NCBI GenBank assembly: GCA_018398765.1
Contig: JAHBMJ010000079.1
Location: 1-64,000 of the forward strand
From: Chromera velia
Lineage: Eukaryota > Sar > Chromeraceae
Length of the DNA: 64,000 bases
Direction of reading: 5' to 3'
A program made the translations under genes and the position numbers. Below the pieces are notes generated by a model, which saw only the letters and a list, made by a program, of their open reading frames with translations, had not been told where the DNA came from and made no database searches. Numbering within the stretch: position 1 is the first letter of the stretch; each line of letters begins with the position of its first letter. This document shows positions 36,707-47,282 of this stretch, piece after piece.

Positions 36707-37239
36707 ATACTCTGGACATTAATTTGTGTCCATTCTATGTGTGCCTAGGTGTGCGAGGCCAATCTAAGACCATCTCCCCCTTTCACTGACCATCCCGCCT
36801 GAGCATAAGGTGGGGGCGTCTCTCTAGCTAAGCAAGAGCAAACAACACATACTGTTGCTACCTATCCGTTTACTCATTGCTTTGTTTTCTAATAGTTTTT
36901 CTACTCATCTCTCACACACACTTTCTCACTACTGGAGTGTTATATGGATTGACAGAAGTCTAGGCACCGTTACGCTAGTCAGATACAATCAGTCAGTCAG
37001 TCCGTATCTAGGTCCGTATAGAGCGTGAAAGAAAAAGAACATGCAGATGAACAATGCATGAATGAGTGCGTAGATTCTCTGCATCCACGCACGCAAAGGG
37101 CACCAGGCGGCGGCGGCGCCCCCCCCCTCCACGGCGCATACTCATTAGTCGGGGCCGGCCCAGGTCCTGTATGAAGGCCTGCAGAAAAGAAAAAGAAAGT
37201 TAAACCATATAAATTGATACAAATTAATGTGTAGGGTAT
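36707..37239 (+). mobile_element. TIR element (family C), 533-bp copy
   Basis: Left end atactctggacattaattt; right end aaattaatgtgtagggtat. The terminal repeats extend about 28 bp with a few mismatches. The body matches 35250-35705. No coding capacity. No clear target-site duplication. Confidence 0.8.
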
Positions 37240-37461
37240 CTGGTTAGGGACGGTATATGCCGGCCGTGCCCGGTCTTCAAGCACCGAGGCCTGGCCTGGT
37301 GCGTGCCTTGCCACATAGTAGCCCAGCTAGTCCTTCACAAGCTCTAAGCAGGCCGATACTAACCGATACTCGGCCGTTCAAGAAAGAACCGATAGTCGAT
37401 ACTTCAATACTGATACCGATACTGATACGATACGATATAATACCGATACGATAGCTATCCT

Positions 37462-39078
37462 TAGTTAACGGGTAGATGGGGTTAGACAAGGGGGCCTGAG
37501 GCGGCTGCCGGCCAGCCGGGCCAAGGGGGCAGACAAGGCCCGGGTTTAGGGCCGGGCAGGCCCGGCCGGGCTAGGCCGGCAGTTCAATCAGCCACTTATA
37601 GAGAGGAGGCGGGCGTGCATTGGTCGGCCAAAGCAGGAAGGCCAGTTCGGCCGGACCCATTGATAAATCGGATCCAACGCTAGATCCAGCGTCGAACGGT
37701 TAACTCGAACTTGAACCTACGTTTTCATTTTTAGTTTCCTAGTAAGTTTCACAATCTTTAGATTACTTTTCTATTTTTTAAAAAAGAAATTGTGTTTGAA
37801 AAATAAGAGAAAAGCGCCAAAAAACACTCAAACTAGCAATAAAACGCTGAAAAAATATGTAAAAACTCAAAATGCAGGTAAATGCAGGATCAAAAACTGC
37901 AAGTTTGTACTAATGAAAAGTGAACTTGTTTTTTAAGCTGCATGTTTTTAAACCTGATTCAGGTTCATTACTTCAACCTTAAACCTTTTCCTAGCACTAG
38001 TTGAGCCTGAGCTATAGAGTCTAAGATACTATCAATTAATTTTACGCTGCAAGGACCTAGGAATTTAGAGGAATTTAGACAGGCGGGATCGAATCTTAGA
38101 CTAAAGGAATTTAATTAGATCTCTAAATTCCTAAACTTTGGAGGTCGATTTTTTATGAACAATGTTGTACATGTTAGAACTTGATATTAACAGTGCTTAT
38201 GAGCCTATATTAGGCTTATAACCTAGCTTATAACTAGGCTTATAAGCACCATTAAGATGAATGTTGGGGACCAGAAAGAATTCATGCACGCACGCCGAGC
38301 GATAAAGAAAGCGCGAGGCGGGACTAGAAAGAATTCATGCACGCACGCCGAGCGATAAAGAAAGCGCAAGGTGATGTCAGGCAATAAGCACCGCGCGCAC
38401 ATGCAGAGCGCTCATGCAGTTTGCAATGCATGCATGAATACATGGAAAAAGAAATACCACAGAAGTGAGTTCACACAAAACGGAATAACACAGAGACAGA
38501 ACAGACGTCAGAAAGACGGACACAGCAAATACAGAGGTGACATGCACTTAAGTGGACCGATACAGATGAATACCGTATTATATGCACAACGCGTACACGC
38601 ATGCCGTCTGACTGACCGATCGTATCTGTTCTGAGTAGCCAACCTGAAATCTCTCGATCTAGAAGGAGTTGAAAGATGAACGACCAGACGAACAGACCTT
38701 TGCGTAGATACACGTAAGTAGAAGTCGTAGTCCTATACGCTAGCCCTACGTATGCTCAACAATGAAGTTCTAACTCATCATAGTGCACGAGAAATTGACC
38801 TGCAAAATATTTGCCAAATTCCTCTAAATTCCTTTAGATTCCTAACTAAATGCCTCTAAATTCCTGTACAAAATTCTTAGGTCCTTGCAGGGTAAAAAAG
38901 CAGTCATACGGTCTCATCATCATCCTAGACATCCTCATCATCATACGTCATCGCTACTATTATAGTATCGGCCCATGCCTAGGTCGCGCGGACTCCGCCT
39001 TGTGGCGGACGTCCTCCCTCTATGTCCCTCTAACTCTCTATATGTGAGTCCGTCAGGTCCGAACCATTCCTCTACTAG
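37462..39078. other. Intergenic DNA with a tandem duplication
   Basis: 37500-37600 is GC-rich (ggcccggccgggctaggccgg). 37740-38260 is AT-rich. A 53-bp unit is duplicated at about 38273-38370. Nothing coding is supported. This region lies downstream of the calpain-like gene. Confidence 0.5.
38273..38370 (+). repeat. 53-bp tandem duplication
   Basis: Two head-to-tail copies of a unit starting agaaagaattcatgcacgc and containing cgataaagaaagcgc, nearly identical over about 45 bases. Confidence 0.85.
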
Positions 39079-41502
39079 TCATTCCAATGATAGCCTAGGC
39101 ATTCGGGCTTCAAATGCCGTTCGCAAATCGGAACCTGAAAGGAGAAAGAGAGACGGCCGATGCTCCGACTGCAAAAACCTTTTCTGGCGGACAGAATCCT
39201 GAATACGAATACCAGGCGGCAAAATATGATCCATAAGGATCTCCTGAACCCTCTGACTTTCCTTCCCAACAGCAGACTGAAGGCTAAGGCGCCCCTTCCA
39301 ATCATACCAAGTAACTCCGTGGGGGTTTGAAACGAGGATTCCCCACTCACTAGCAGACCGGTCCCCCACCCCCAACTCATCTAGTGTCAACGCTCCCACT
39401 ACTGCATATGCATGCTGCCAAATGAGTCCTGTTTCATTAAAATTCGCAGCAGGGTGCATTGTTGCACTCCAGCTGCGTTCGGGCTCCATGGGTGTTGCCA
39501 CGGTCTCTGGAAATCCGCTTTTGAATGACGTCCCAATACGCTGGGCAGCCGAGAAACCGAGGCCCGGCGGCCCATACAAGAAAGCCCCATGGAAAGAAGA
39601 GGGACCAAAAAAGATTGACCGCTGGCGGTCTCCAGAAAACTGCCATCCTGCCTCCACCTTCTTGAAAGACCCCGTTAGTTTGGCCATCGCCTTCAGCAGC
39701 AAGACGGGCCAGAACGCGAGACGAGACGCGAGAAGACTGCCATCGTCTCGCAAAACACGCCACCACCTGAGGTTGGCGTATGTCAGTGTGATGACAGTGC
39801 AGGGATCATCCGCTGTGGCTGCCTTTTCTGCGCAGGGGTTGCAGGGGGTGACCAACCGTGTGTCTGCCTTTTTTGGTGCGGAGTGGTCGGATTCCGAAAG
39901 CTGTGTGTGTACGGGGATGAAATCGTCTACCACCACCAACCGCCACTCTTTTCGGCCCTCTGACCACAAACGCACAACACACAGTCCTGAATCAGCAAGA
40001 GTGTCTCCGAAGGGGAAAATTTCTCTCTGGAGATGAGAGCTGTCGGCAGCAACGAGACTCATGAGAAACGAAAGTATCTGACAGTTACCCAACCCATTCT
40101 GCATCACATCCGAAAAATGTGCAGTGTCAGCACATAGACCCCAGCCATTTTTGAACTTCATTTTCTTCGTCCCACCTTGCCTGCAGTGGTCTTCTCGCCC
40201 TCCCAGTTTCTGCACTACCTCGCTCGCTCTCATGACGGAATCCGTCTCAATGCGATCTTTCAGATCTTCCCCTTCGGGAGAGAACAGGGGGTCATAAAAC
40301 TTGACCCCGCGTTGCTGCAGTTGATCAAGGAAAAAACGCAGACGCTCACGATTTCTAGGAGTGTCTGGCAGCGACCCCTCCTCCCACGACACCGACCGAC
40401 TACCACCCTCAAACAGATCCAATACTGGGGCGGCGGTATATGACTCGGGTTTGGGCGGTGTGTGGATTTGCTGCTGCATCCCTTCTCCAAACGTCTCTCT
40501 CCAAAGACTAAGGCTCTCTCTACGGTCTCTATCCAAGATAGGGTCCAGTTCCTTTTCGGCCCACTCGATCAAATTCGGCCTCGTGGCGGCAGAGAGAAAC
40601 CACGTCTCCCGACCCCCCCAACCCCTCAGAAATGCCCGCAATGACTCAGAAGAAGACTCTTTCGGTCGTTCCTGTGACTTCTTCAACCTCCTCTCCCATC
40701 TCTTCCACAGGCTGTCGGAGGGGCTCGTTGACACGTACAGAGTTTCAAGGGTGCGCAGAAGGGTATCTGTCAGACACAAATTTCGGTATTCGACGCCTGC
40801 CTGCTCTGAGTCCAGCCTCAGGCATCGACTCTGTGCAGTACCCGCAAGAGCGTCAATAACCTCCGAGACGGAGACGCTCAGAGACAGACCGGGCAGGGGA
40901 CAGGATTTAACTTCCGTTTGTCCGTCCAGACCCGCACTCCCCTTTCCTTTTCCCACGTTCCTCTGTTCCTGAGAATCTATGTGTTGGCTTGGTGGGGCGA
41001 CACTGTCTGGCTGTCTCTCTGCTTCGAGTGAGTCTGTTGAATTGGCCACAGACAGAACCTCGGGCCCCTCTAACATGAGAGTGACCGTATAGGGGTCGAA
41101 GGAGAGAACTTCAGAGTCCCACAGTCCAGTCGAACTGCCGAAGGAGTCAATGGCATCGTCAGTGGAAAGAAATTGCTCATCCGGATCAGCCGCAAAAGAA
41201 CAAAAACTCAAAACACGTCGGTCCTGCAGCCTCAGAGACGGGTCAGGATCTGCAGGCGCGACCTCGAATGACACCACACTGATCTTTTGGGAGGGACCGA
41301 CGCCGTCTCTGCGGGGCTTCTCCAAACACCCCTCAAAGAAACGAATTGTGCTGCTACTGCTGAAACAGAGAGAGGACGCATGTGTGGAAAGCCGGCATCC
41401 ACCTTTCAAAACCCCTGCACTGGAGAAGGAAATGGCCGCTGACAAGAAAAGAGTGAACAGGCGGAAACTCATGGCAGAGACGGCGTGGAGATGGGCTGGC
41501 AC
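39079..41502 (-). CDS. Secreted calpain-like cysteine protease (C2 family), single exon
   Basis: 807 codons. Catalytic residues seen: Cys474 in NGLGNCQILSFLMSLV (calpain GxCWFLA box), His697 in WQHAYAVVGAL and Asn726 in GILVSNPHGVTWYDWKG. Supporting calpain motifs: KFYDPLFSPE (about 401-410), RLVVVDDFIPV (about 521-531), and FWPVLLLKAMAKLTGSF (about 597-613), which matches the usual LIEKAYAKLxGSY. Calpains cleave regulatory proteins and usually work in the cytosol. Here a second Met (residue 11, MSFRLFTLFLSAAISFSSA) gives a good signal peptide, so the real start may be 41472 and the product is predicted to be secreted or endomembrane. The N-terminal 350 residues show no known domain. No EF-hand or C2-like domain is visible at the short C-terminus. 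The usual Trp after Cys is Gln, and His replaces Trp in the NPWG box. Confidence 0.85.
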   Translation of the reverse strand: MPAHLHAVSAMSFRLFTLFLSAAISFSSAGVLKGGCRLSTHASSLCFSSSSTIRFFEGCLEKPRRDGVGPSQKISVVSFEVAPADPDPSLRLQDRRVLSFCSFAADPDEQFLSTDDAIDSFGSSTGLWDSEVLSFDPYTVTLMLEGPEVLSVANSTDSLEAERQPDSVAPPSQHIDSQEQRNVGKGKGSAGLDGQTEVKSCPLPGLSLSVSVSEVIDALAGTAQSRCLRLDSEQAGVEYRNLCLTDTLLRTLETLYVSTSPSDSLWKRWERRLKKSQERPKESSSESLRAFLRGWGGRETWFLSAATRPNLIEWAEKELDPILDRDRRESLSLWRETFGEGMQQQIHTPPKPESYTAAPVLDLFEGGSRSVSWEEGSLPDTPRNRERLRFFLDQLQQRGVKFYDPLFSPEGEDLKDRIETDSVMRASEVVQKLGGREDHCRQGGTKKMKFKNGWGLCADTAHFSDVMQNGLGNCQILSFLMSLVAADSSHLQREIFPFGDTLADSGLCVVRLWSEGRKEWRLVVVDDFIPVHTQLSESDHSAPKKADTRLVTPCNPCAEKAATADDPCTVITLTYANLRWWRVLRDDGSLLASRLAFWPVLLLKAMAKLTGSFKKVEAGWQFSGDRQRSIFFGPSSFHGAFLYGPPGLGFSAAQRIGTSFKSGFPETVATPMEPERSWSATMHPAANFNETGLIWQHAYAVVGALTLDELGVGDRSASEWGILVSNPHGVTWYDWKGRLSLQSAVGKESQRVQEILMDHILPPGIRIQDSVRQKRFLQSEHRPSLFLLSGSDLRTAFEARMPRLSLE

Positions 41503-41949
41503 GATTTATTAGTCACCCAAGTCTTCTTGCCCCAGGCATGCCCCAGGCCGTCAATCTCGCGAAATCCCTTCTCACATGCAGCTGCCAGCAGTCTGCCACC
41601 ATCCTCACATGCAGGTACGGATCAGTTTGATGATGTGCGTGGATCCAGATCAAGGTCCTCCTGCATGTGATGTTCGAGAAAAACTCGTGGGGCCGTCTCA
41701 TGTCTGACGCACTCCGTGCGAATGGCCCGGAAAGCGAAATTAACTTTGTTCTCATCCGCTCTCATGTTGCGTTAAGTGCATGCCCTATAGCTCGATCTCT
41801 GCTCTATTTCCGGGGACATGCATCTGCGTGCATCAGATTTTTCAATCCGAGATAATCCGAGATTCACGACGACGATATGCGCGCAACTCTCACCTCAACT
41901 CTTTCTAAGTGCCCATCAGTTTCGCTTTCCAGGCCATGTACGTACGCGG
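41503..41949. other. Upstream region of the calpain-like gene
   Basis: No gene. Contains repeated cacatgcag words at 41570-41620, immediately 5' of the minus-strand gene. Confidence 0.4.
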
Positions 41950-42670
41950 TACACGGGATATATCCAACCAGTTGGGTGAGTATTTTAGGAGGCATTGGTA
42001 GATTTTGTCTTGAGGGTGCGTTACCGTGCATAGATGATTTGATTCAACGTGTAGGCTCATAACTGTGAAGTTGAGCAGGCGTGCATACGATCGGGAGACG
42101 GCGTACGCCGGGACTGACATGCCCTAGCTGGGCCCGGGATGCACGGCTCAGTCGGATTCATGTTGCAGAGTCGAATCAATTACATCCGATTGATCGTTTA
42201 AGATTGACTGACCTTTACACAGAAGTCAGAATCAGCCAATCATTCGGACTTCCTTGACTGACAGACTTTCCTATGAAGTAGATGTCCCTTCCCTGATCGT
42301 AGCCTAAGCCTCCTATATTCTACAGCAACCACGCACGTTTATGCAAGTGCGTGCAAGTACGTAATCTAAAGGTCCTGGCCTGTGTTCATGCCTAAGTTCA
42401 TGCAAGATCATCGAGCTGCCCTTTCAGACAAGTTTACGGTTCCGTACGAGTTATTTGAGGGGCACAGTTTTGATTTTGGCGACGCCGTAACAGACAGATA
42501 AACAGACTAAGACAGACAGATAGACAAACCAGGACAAACACCGAATACTAGTGAACATCCCTCCCAAAAAATGAAAAAATACGTTATGCAAGTGTATGCG
42601 ATCTCATGGTATGATTGGTATCTCATGGTCTCTCAATTGATCTAAGCAGAGCTGAGCTGCCCCCAGCTGC
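41950..42670 (+). repeat. Family A repeat, diverged long copy
   Basis: Begins atatccaaccagttgggtg, later has gagttatttgaggggcac, aaaaatgaaaaaatacg and gcagagctgagctgccccc. It is longer and more diverged than the other copies, with a cagacagataaacagac insertion near 42495. Confidence 0.7.
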
Positions 42671-44800
42671 TTCCCTACATCTTTCAAAGCGATATCATTT
42701 TTTCTTTTAAATTTGTTACGTGAATTAATGTATTTAGAACTTCCAAACCTAGTTTGAAACACTGTCAGAACTCCTCTATATCCCTGACACTATACAAACC
42801 AGTATTGAAGCCATTAATTTAAAACAGAAACTTTCAAGTTCATTCACGAATGCGACTTTCTCTTCCATAAAGTAATCTGCGTGCCTATGATGCGAACTTT
42901 CAATGTGACAAGTAAGCTAAGCGGGTAAGTTTCAAGACACTGTCTACGCCTGCTAAGCGTAGTTTATAGATACATACATACATTAAATTCTATTTATCAA
43001 GAATGTATATACTTATGTGTATCTGTATCTATGTACCCCCCTGACACTAAGCTATGAAATTTTTAGAATTGATCAAAATGCTATCATCTTCGGCAGCCTC
43101 CGGCCGCCTTCAATCAAGACTAAGACCATCTTCGGCAGCCTTCGATCAAGTGTAGCTTAGTGTCAGAGGGGTATATCTATGTATGTAATGTATGTAAACT
43201 ATATGTTTTAAAAGTTATTTTCAAAACCAAATTCCTGATAATGGCTAAGACAATGCCATTTAAGCATATTTAAGTTTCTATAGTTAAGTTTATATATAGT
43301 CAGTTTAGTAGTTGGTCTGTTAATAAACTGGTGACAAACATAGTGACAAACAAGGAGAGGATTTATATGCTAAGCTAGAAATTAAATTTAATTTTATTAA
43401 TTTTTATGCATAATTTCTAAAAGCTGACATAAAAAGTTCAAGTAAGACTATACGAAAGTGAATCCTGTAGGGTTGTACAATCATTTTTTTCAAATTTAAA
43501 TGTTTTGTTATACATAAAAATATTATAAATTTTAATAAAATTTTGATGAGTGAATTTAATTTGGTACATACTTTTAATTAGTGTGCATTAATATCACTTT
43601 TAGGAATGCATTATTACATACTTTAGTGTGTATTAATTATAGGTTTCATCTGCATGAAAGGATGCTTTATGAGACAAAGGTAAGCCAAAGTCTTAGAGGC
43701 TACAATAGTTTTCACTTTGAAGGTTTAACTTACTCATTTTTGTCTCTTGTCATCTCCCTGATTTTCTGTCGAATGCCGTCAAATGCTTGTGAACTATATT
43801 CGACTCTTTTTGACTAATTATTACACACTTTTAATTCTGTGTAACAAAGGGGGGGTCCGGGCTAATTGTTACACATTTAACTTTGTGTAACACTACAAAA
43901 TTCAAATTTGGTGTAAGTATGACAGCTGTCACTGAGCTAGACACCCAAAGAATTGAGAGAAAGAAGTAGATACCGAACTGCACGTAGGGCGTTGATGTTC
44001 AATGTTAAAAAGGCTAGGTAAGGAGATGACCAAAGAAAGGGGAGCTGATAAGAGGCCTACTTTGATCTAGGTGGTGGTTACCGAAGGAAGAGAGGTTAAT
44101 GGTATGAAACATAGGGAGTGAGGAGACGATCTCCCCATACTGGTTGAACGTTTTCAATTTCAAAAGGAAAGAAACTTTAAGGCGGAACACAACCGAACAA
44201 GATGGCACAACTGAGAAAAGGATATGCAGTGCATCTGCAGTTTGCAAAAAAATCATATGCGATTCGAGAATGAAGAAGCCATGAAGAGGCTTCTTTCAAG
44301 GTAAAAGTAAAGGACAACGTGTTGTGCCTTACTGGGGTACCCCTAAGAAGCTTTTCTATCAGTTTTTCACCATTGAATTAACTCTTGGGCTTTTGCGCCG
44401 TGACGCCTTTGGCTTTAAGGCTTTTGTGCACCAAGTTTTAAATTGACTAGGGCTTTTGTGCACTTCCAAGCATTCTTCATCATTCTTCTGTATTCCTACC
44501 CGAGGGGAAGTTACCTCCCTCTCACGTTCTACTCGTTAAATTTAAAAAGTGGCCGCAGAATTATTATAAATATTTACATAATCTTGAAACAAGGCGGCCG
44601 AAGGCCGCAGAAAAAAAAATGTATGTCTTGAAAGAAAGGGGCAGAATTTTGGAGATGTGGCGGCTGAAGGCCGCCGAAAATTATTTGGCAGCCTGATTGA
44701 CGCGCGCCCGCCGCTACCCGCCGCCCATGCATGGCCCCGGAAAGCGAAGTAGGGGGCACTTACCAAACGATCCCCTGAGCCCACACATGCATGCATGCAG
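42671..44800. other. AT-rich intergenic DNA with short GC palindromes
   Basis: 42700-44300 is AT-rich with no supported ORF. At 44545-44690 three short palindromic GC words (gcggccgaaggccgc type) are spaced through AT-rich sequence. Two similar ones (ttcggcagcctccggccgc) occur near 43090-43145. Confidence 0.5.
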
Positions 44801-45076
44801 CTTTCATAAAAAAAAGGCCCCGGAAAGCTCTGCTCCCGATTGCCTCAGAAAAGTGTACGTCAGATTAGGCCACGTGCGGCGGCGCTTGAAACCGATCGCA
44901 ATCCCCCCCCCCTCCCCGGCCTCTGCTTCTCTCTCTCTCGCAAAAGATGCGAAGAAGAAAAAGAAAGAAGAAGAGAAAGTCCCTCACCTTCCTCTTCCGA
45001 GAGAAGAAGAGAAGAAGGTTCTAGAGAAGGTGTAAAGAAGAGAAGGAAAGAAGAAGAGAAATAGAGAATCGTCGGT

Positions 45077-45445
45077 CCGTCTCCTTCTTACCAGCCTGCT
45101 TTTTTGCTTTCAGCACGTTCGTCTGCTTTTTGTTTCCCCGTCTCGTTCTTGCCTGCTTGCTGCTTTCCTTTCAACACGCTCGTCTGCATTTCATCTGCCC
45201 GTCTCCTGCTTGCCTGCTTGTTTTTTTCCTTCCAGTACGTCCGTCTACGTTCTGTCTGCCCGTCTCCTTGCTGCATGTTCGTTCTTTTCTTTTCAGTACG
45301 CTTGCCTCAGTTCTATCAGCCTGCATTGTGCCTGCCCGTCTCCTTTCCTCCAGGACGCTGGGCCGCATTTTGTCTGACCGCCTCGTTCTTGCGCGCATGC
45401 ATCTTTCCTTCCAGCATATCATCCTGTATTGTGTATTTCCGTCTC
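45077..45445 (+). repeat. 61-bp degenerate minisatellite, about 6 units
   Basis: The word ccgtctcc/ccgtctcg recurs at about 45077, 45138, 45199, 45260, 45336, 45379 and 45439: spacing 61, 61, 61, then 76+43 (two units) and 60. Each unit has a pyrimidine tract ending ttccag/ttcag followed by acg. It keeps long ORFs in two frames by composition; these are not considered genes. Confidence 0.8.
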
Positions 45446-45489
45446 TTTTTGGCCGGCTTACTTCTATATTTCTAGCGTGCCCAGCTCAA

Positions 45490-45557
45490 TTTTATCCGTA
45501 AAGAGAGAGAAAGGGAAAGAAGAGAAAGACAGAACAGAGGGAGAGAAGAGAAACAGA

Positions 45558-45599
<42 letters not shown>

Positions 45600-45627
45600 G
45601 GAAAGAGAGAGTGAGCCAGAGAAAAAC

Positions 45628-45668
<41 letters not shown>

Positions 45669-45676
45669 GAGAGATG

Positions 45677-45707
<31 letters not shown>

Positions 45708-45778
45708 TATATCGTCTTTTCTGCACTTCACCTTTTCCGAATCGCTTCCTTCTTTCGGATAGACAGATAGACAGACAA

Positions 45779-45813
<35 letters not shown>

Positions 45814-46560
45814 CAGACAGACAGACAGACACAGACAGACAGACACAGACAGACAGACACAGACAGACAGACACAGACAGACAGACACAGACAGATAGAC
45901 ANNNNNNNNNNNNNNNNNNNNNNNNNNNNNNNNNNNNNNNNNNNNNNNNNNNNNNNNNNNNNNNNNNNNNNNNNNNNNNNNNNNNNNNNNNNNNNNNNNN
46001 NNNNNNNNNNNNNNNNNNNNNNNNNNNNNNNNNNNNNNNNNNNNNNNNNNNNNNNNNNNNNNNNNNNNNNNNNNNNNNNNNNNNNNNNNNNNNNNNNNNN
46101 NNNNNNNNNNNNNNNNNNNNNNNNNNNNNNNNNNNNNNNNNNNNNNNNNNNNNNNNNNNNNNNNNNNNNNNNNNNNNNNNNNNNNNNNNNNNNNNNNNNN
46201 NNNNNNNNNNNNNNNNNNNNACAGACAGACACAGACACAGACAGACAGACACAGACAGACAGACACAGACAGACAGACACAGACAGACAGACACAGACAG
46301 ACAGACACAGACAGACAGACACAGACAGACAGACCAGCAGACAGACAGACAGACACACACACATACACATACACACACACATACACACACACACACACAC
46401 ATACATACACATACAGACAGAGAGAGAGAGGGGGGGGGAGGGGGAGGGAAGGACAGACAGAGACAGAAACAGAAACAGAGACGTGAGAGAGAACGAGAGA
46501 GAGAAAGAAAGAGAGAGAGAGAGAGAGAGAGAAGAGAGAGCGCGAAAACGGGGGAGAGAG
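45490..46560 (+). repeat. (GA)n and (CAGA)n microsatellite around an assembly gap
   Basis: (GA)n at 45510-45700, (CAGA)n/(ACAGAC)n at 45760-45901 and 46221-46345, (CACATA)n at 46355-46410, (GA)n at 46420-46560. The minus-strand ORFs translated through the Ns are low-complexity artefacts. Confidence 0.95.
45902..46220. other. Assembly gap (319 N)
   Basis: Run of N within a simple repeat. The true length is unknown. Confidence 1.
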
Positions 46561-47282
46561 AAACCCCTTCTTTCTCTCCTTCTGTCCCGCATCTTATGGA
46601 TCTTTGTCTACGAAATCAAGAGCAATGAGATGATGGTCGTTGATCTTAAAATGGATGAACTCAACGTAGTGAACGTACTTTGAAGATTGCCATATAATAA
46701 ATGAAACTAATGTTCAAACCATAGTAAGCATTAAGGAGTCATTTGTTGATTAAGTCTCTGCATTAATGTTTTTTAATTCAATGACATAACAAGTTATAAA
46801 ATTTGTTGATAAATTTTTTTATAGATTTAGTCCTGTAAATTTAAGATCCATTATAAACATTTTTGTGGCTTTCTATATAAAAAATAAAGGATAGTTCATA
46901 TAAGAAAATTAATTATGTCACGGATTCAAATTTTCTTAAATTTAGTCTTCGTTCTACCGTATTTTTAAAGAAAAACATATCAAATCTTACATACGTCTAG
47001 ATAACGCCAGGTAACGCCTAGTAACGCCCCCACCCTGACTCTACCTGAGTCTACCCCTGACTGTATGTGAGTGCAACTTTCTGCGTGGCTTCAATCAGCT
47101 ACATATAGCGTGGCACTGCATGAACCAGTTATAATTTTTCTTGCTTTCCGGGGCCGTTCGTAAGCTTGCTTGCATCAGATGCAGAGGCCGGCCGCGCGCC
47201 AACTGCATGCATGCAGAGGGCGCGCGCCGAGACGCTCGGGGTCATGCACTTTTCCATGCATGCAGGCGAAATTTCTGTGCGC
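46561..47282. other. Intergenic, AT-rich, no gene seen
   Basis: 46690-46990 is AT-rich. 47190-47270 has ctgcatgcatgcag and ccatgcatgcagg palindromes. Confidence 0.5.

Larger units (their letters stand above)
33090..37461. repeat. Inverted pair of GATACGATAGCTATCC-type repeats
   Basis: Left: gggatagctatcgtatcg with following tatcggtatc words (33090-33131). Right: gatacgatacgatataatac through ccgatacgatagctatcc (37392-37461), its inverse. Only about 50-70 bp match. They enclose 4.3 kb of nested elements and could be the arms of an older element. Confidence 0.5.

Noticed and set aside
32660-38020. Long terminal inverted repeats of a 5.3-kb element (gctaggaaaaggttta words at both ends)
   Set aside because: Only about 16 bases match in inverse orientation beyond the tatcgtatcg words; the adjacent sequence does not align.
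45077-45445. CRISPR-like regular spacing
   Set aside because: Units are contiguous, degenerate 61-bp repeats without unique spacers, in a eukaryotic nuclear context.
45472-46592. 312- and 366-codon ORFs through the N gap
   Set aside because: Translations of (CAGA)n/(GA)n simple repeats and Ns.
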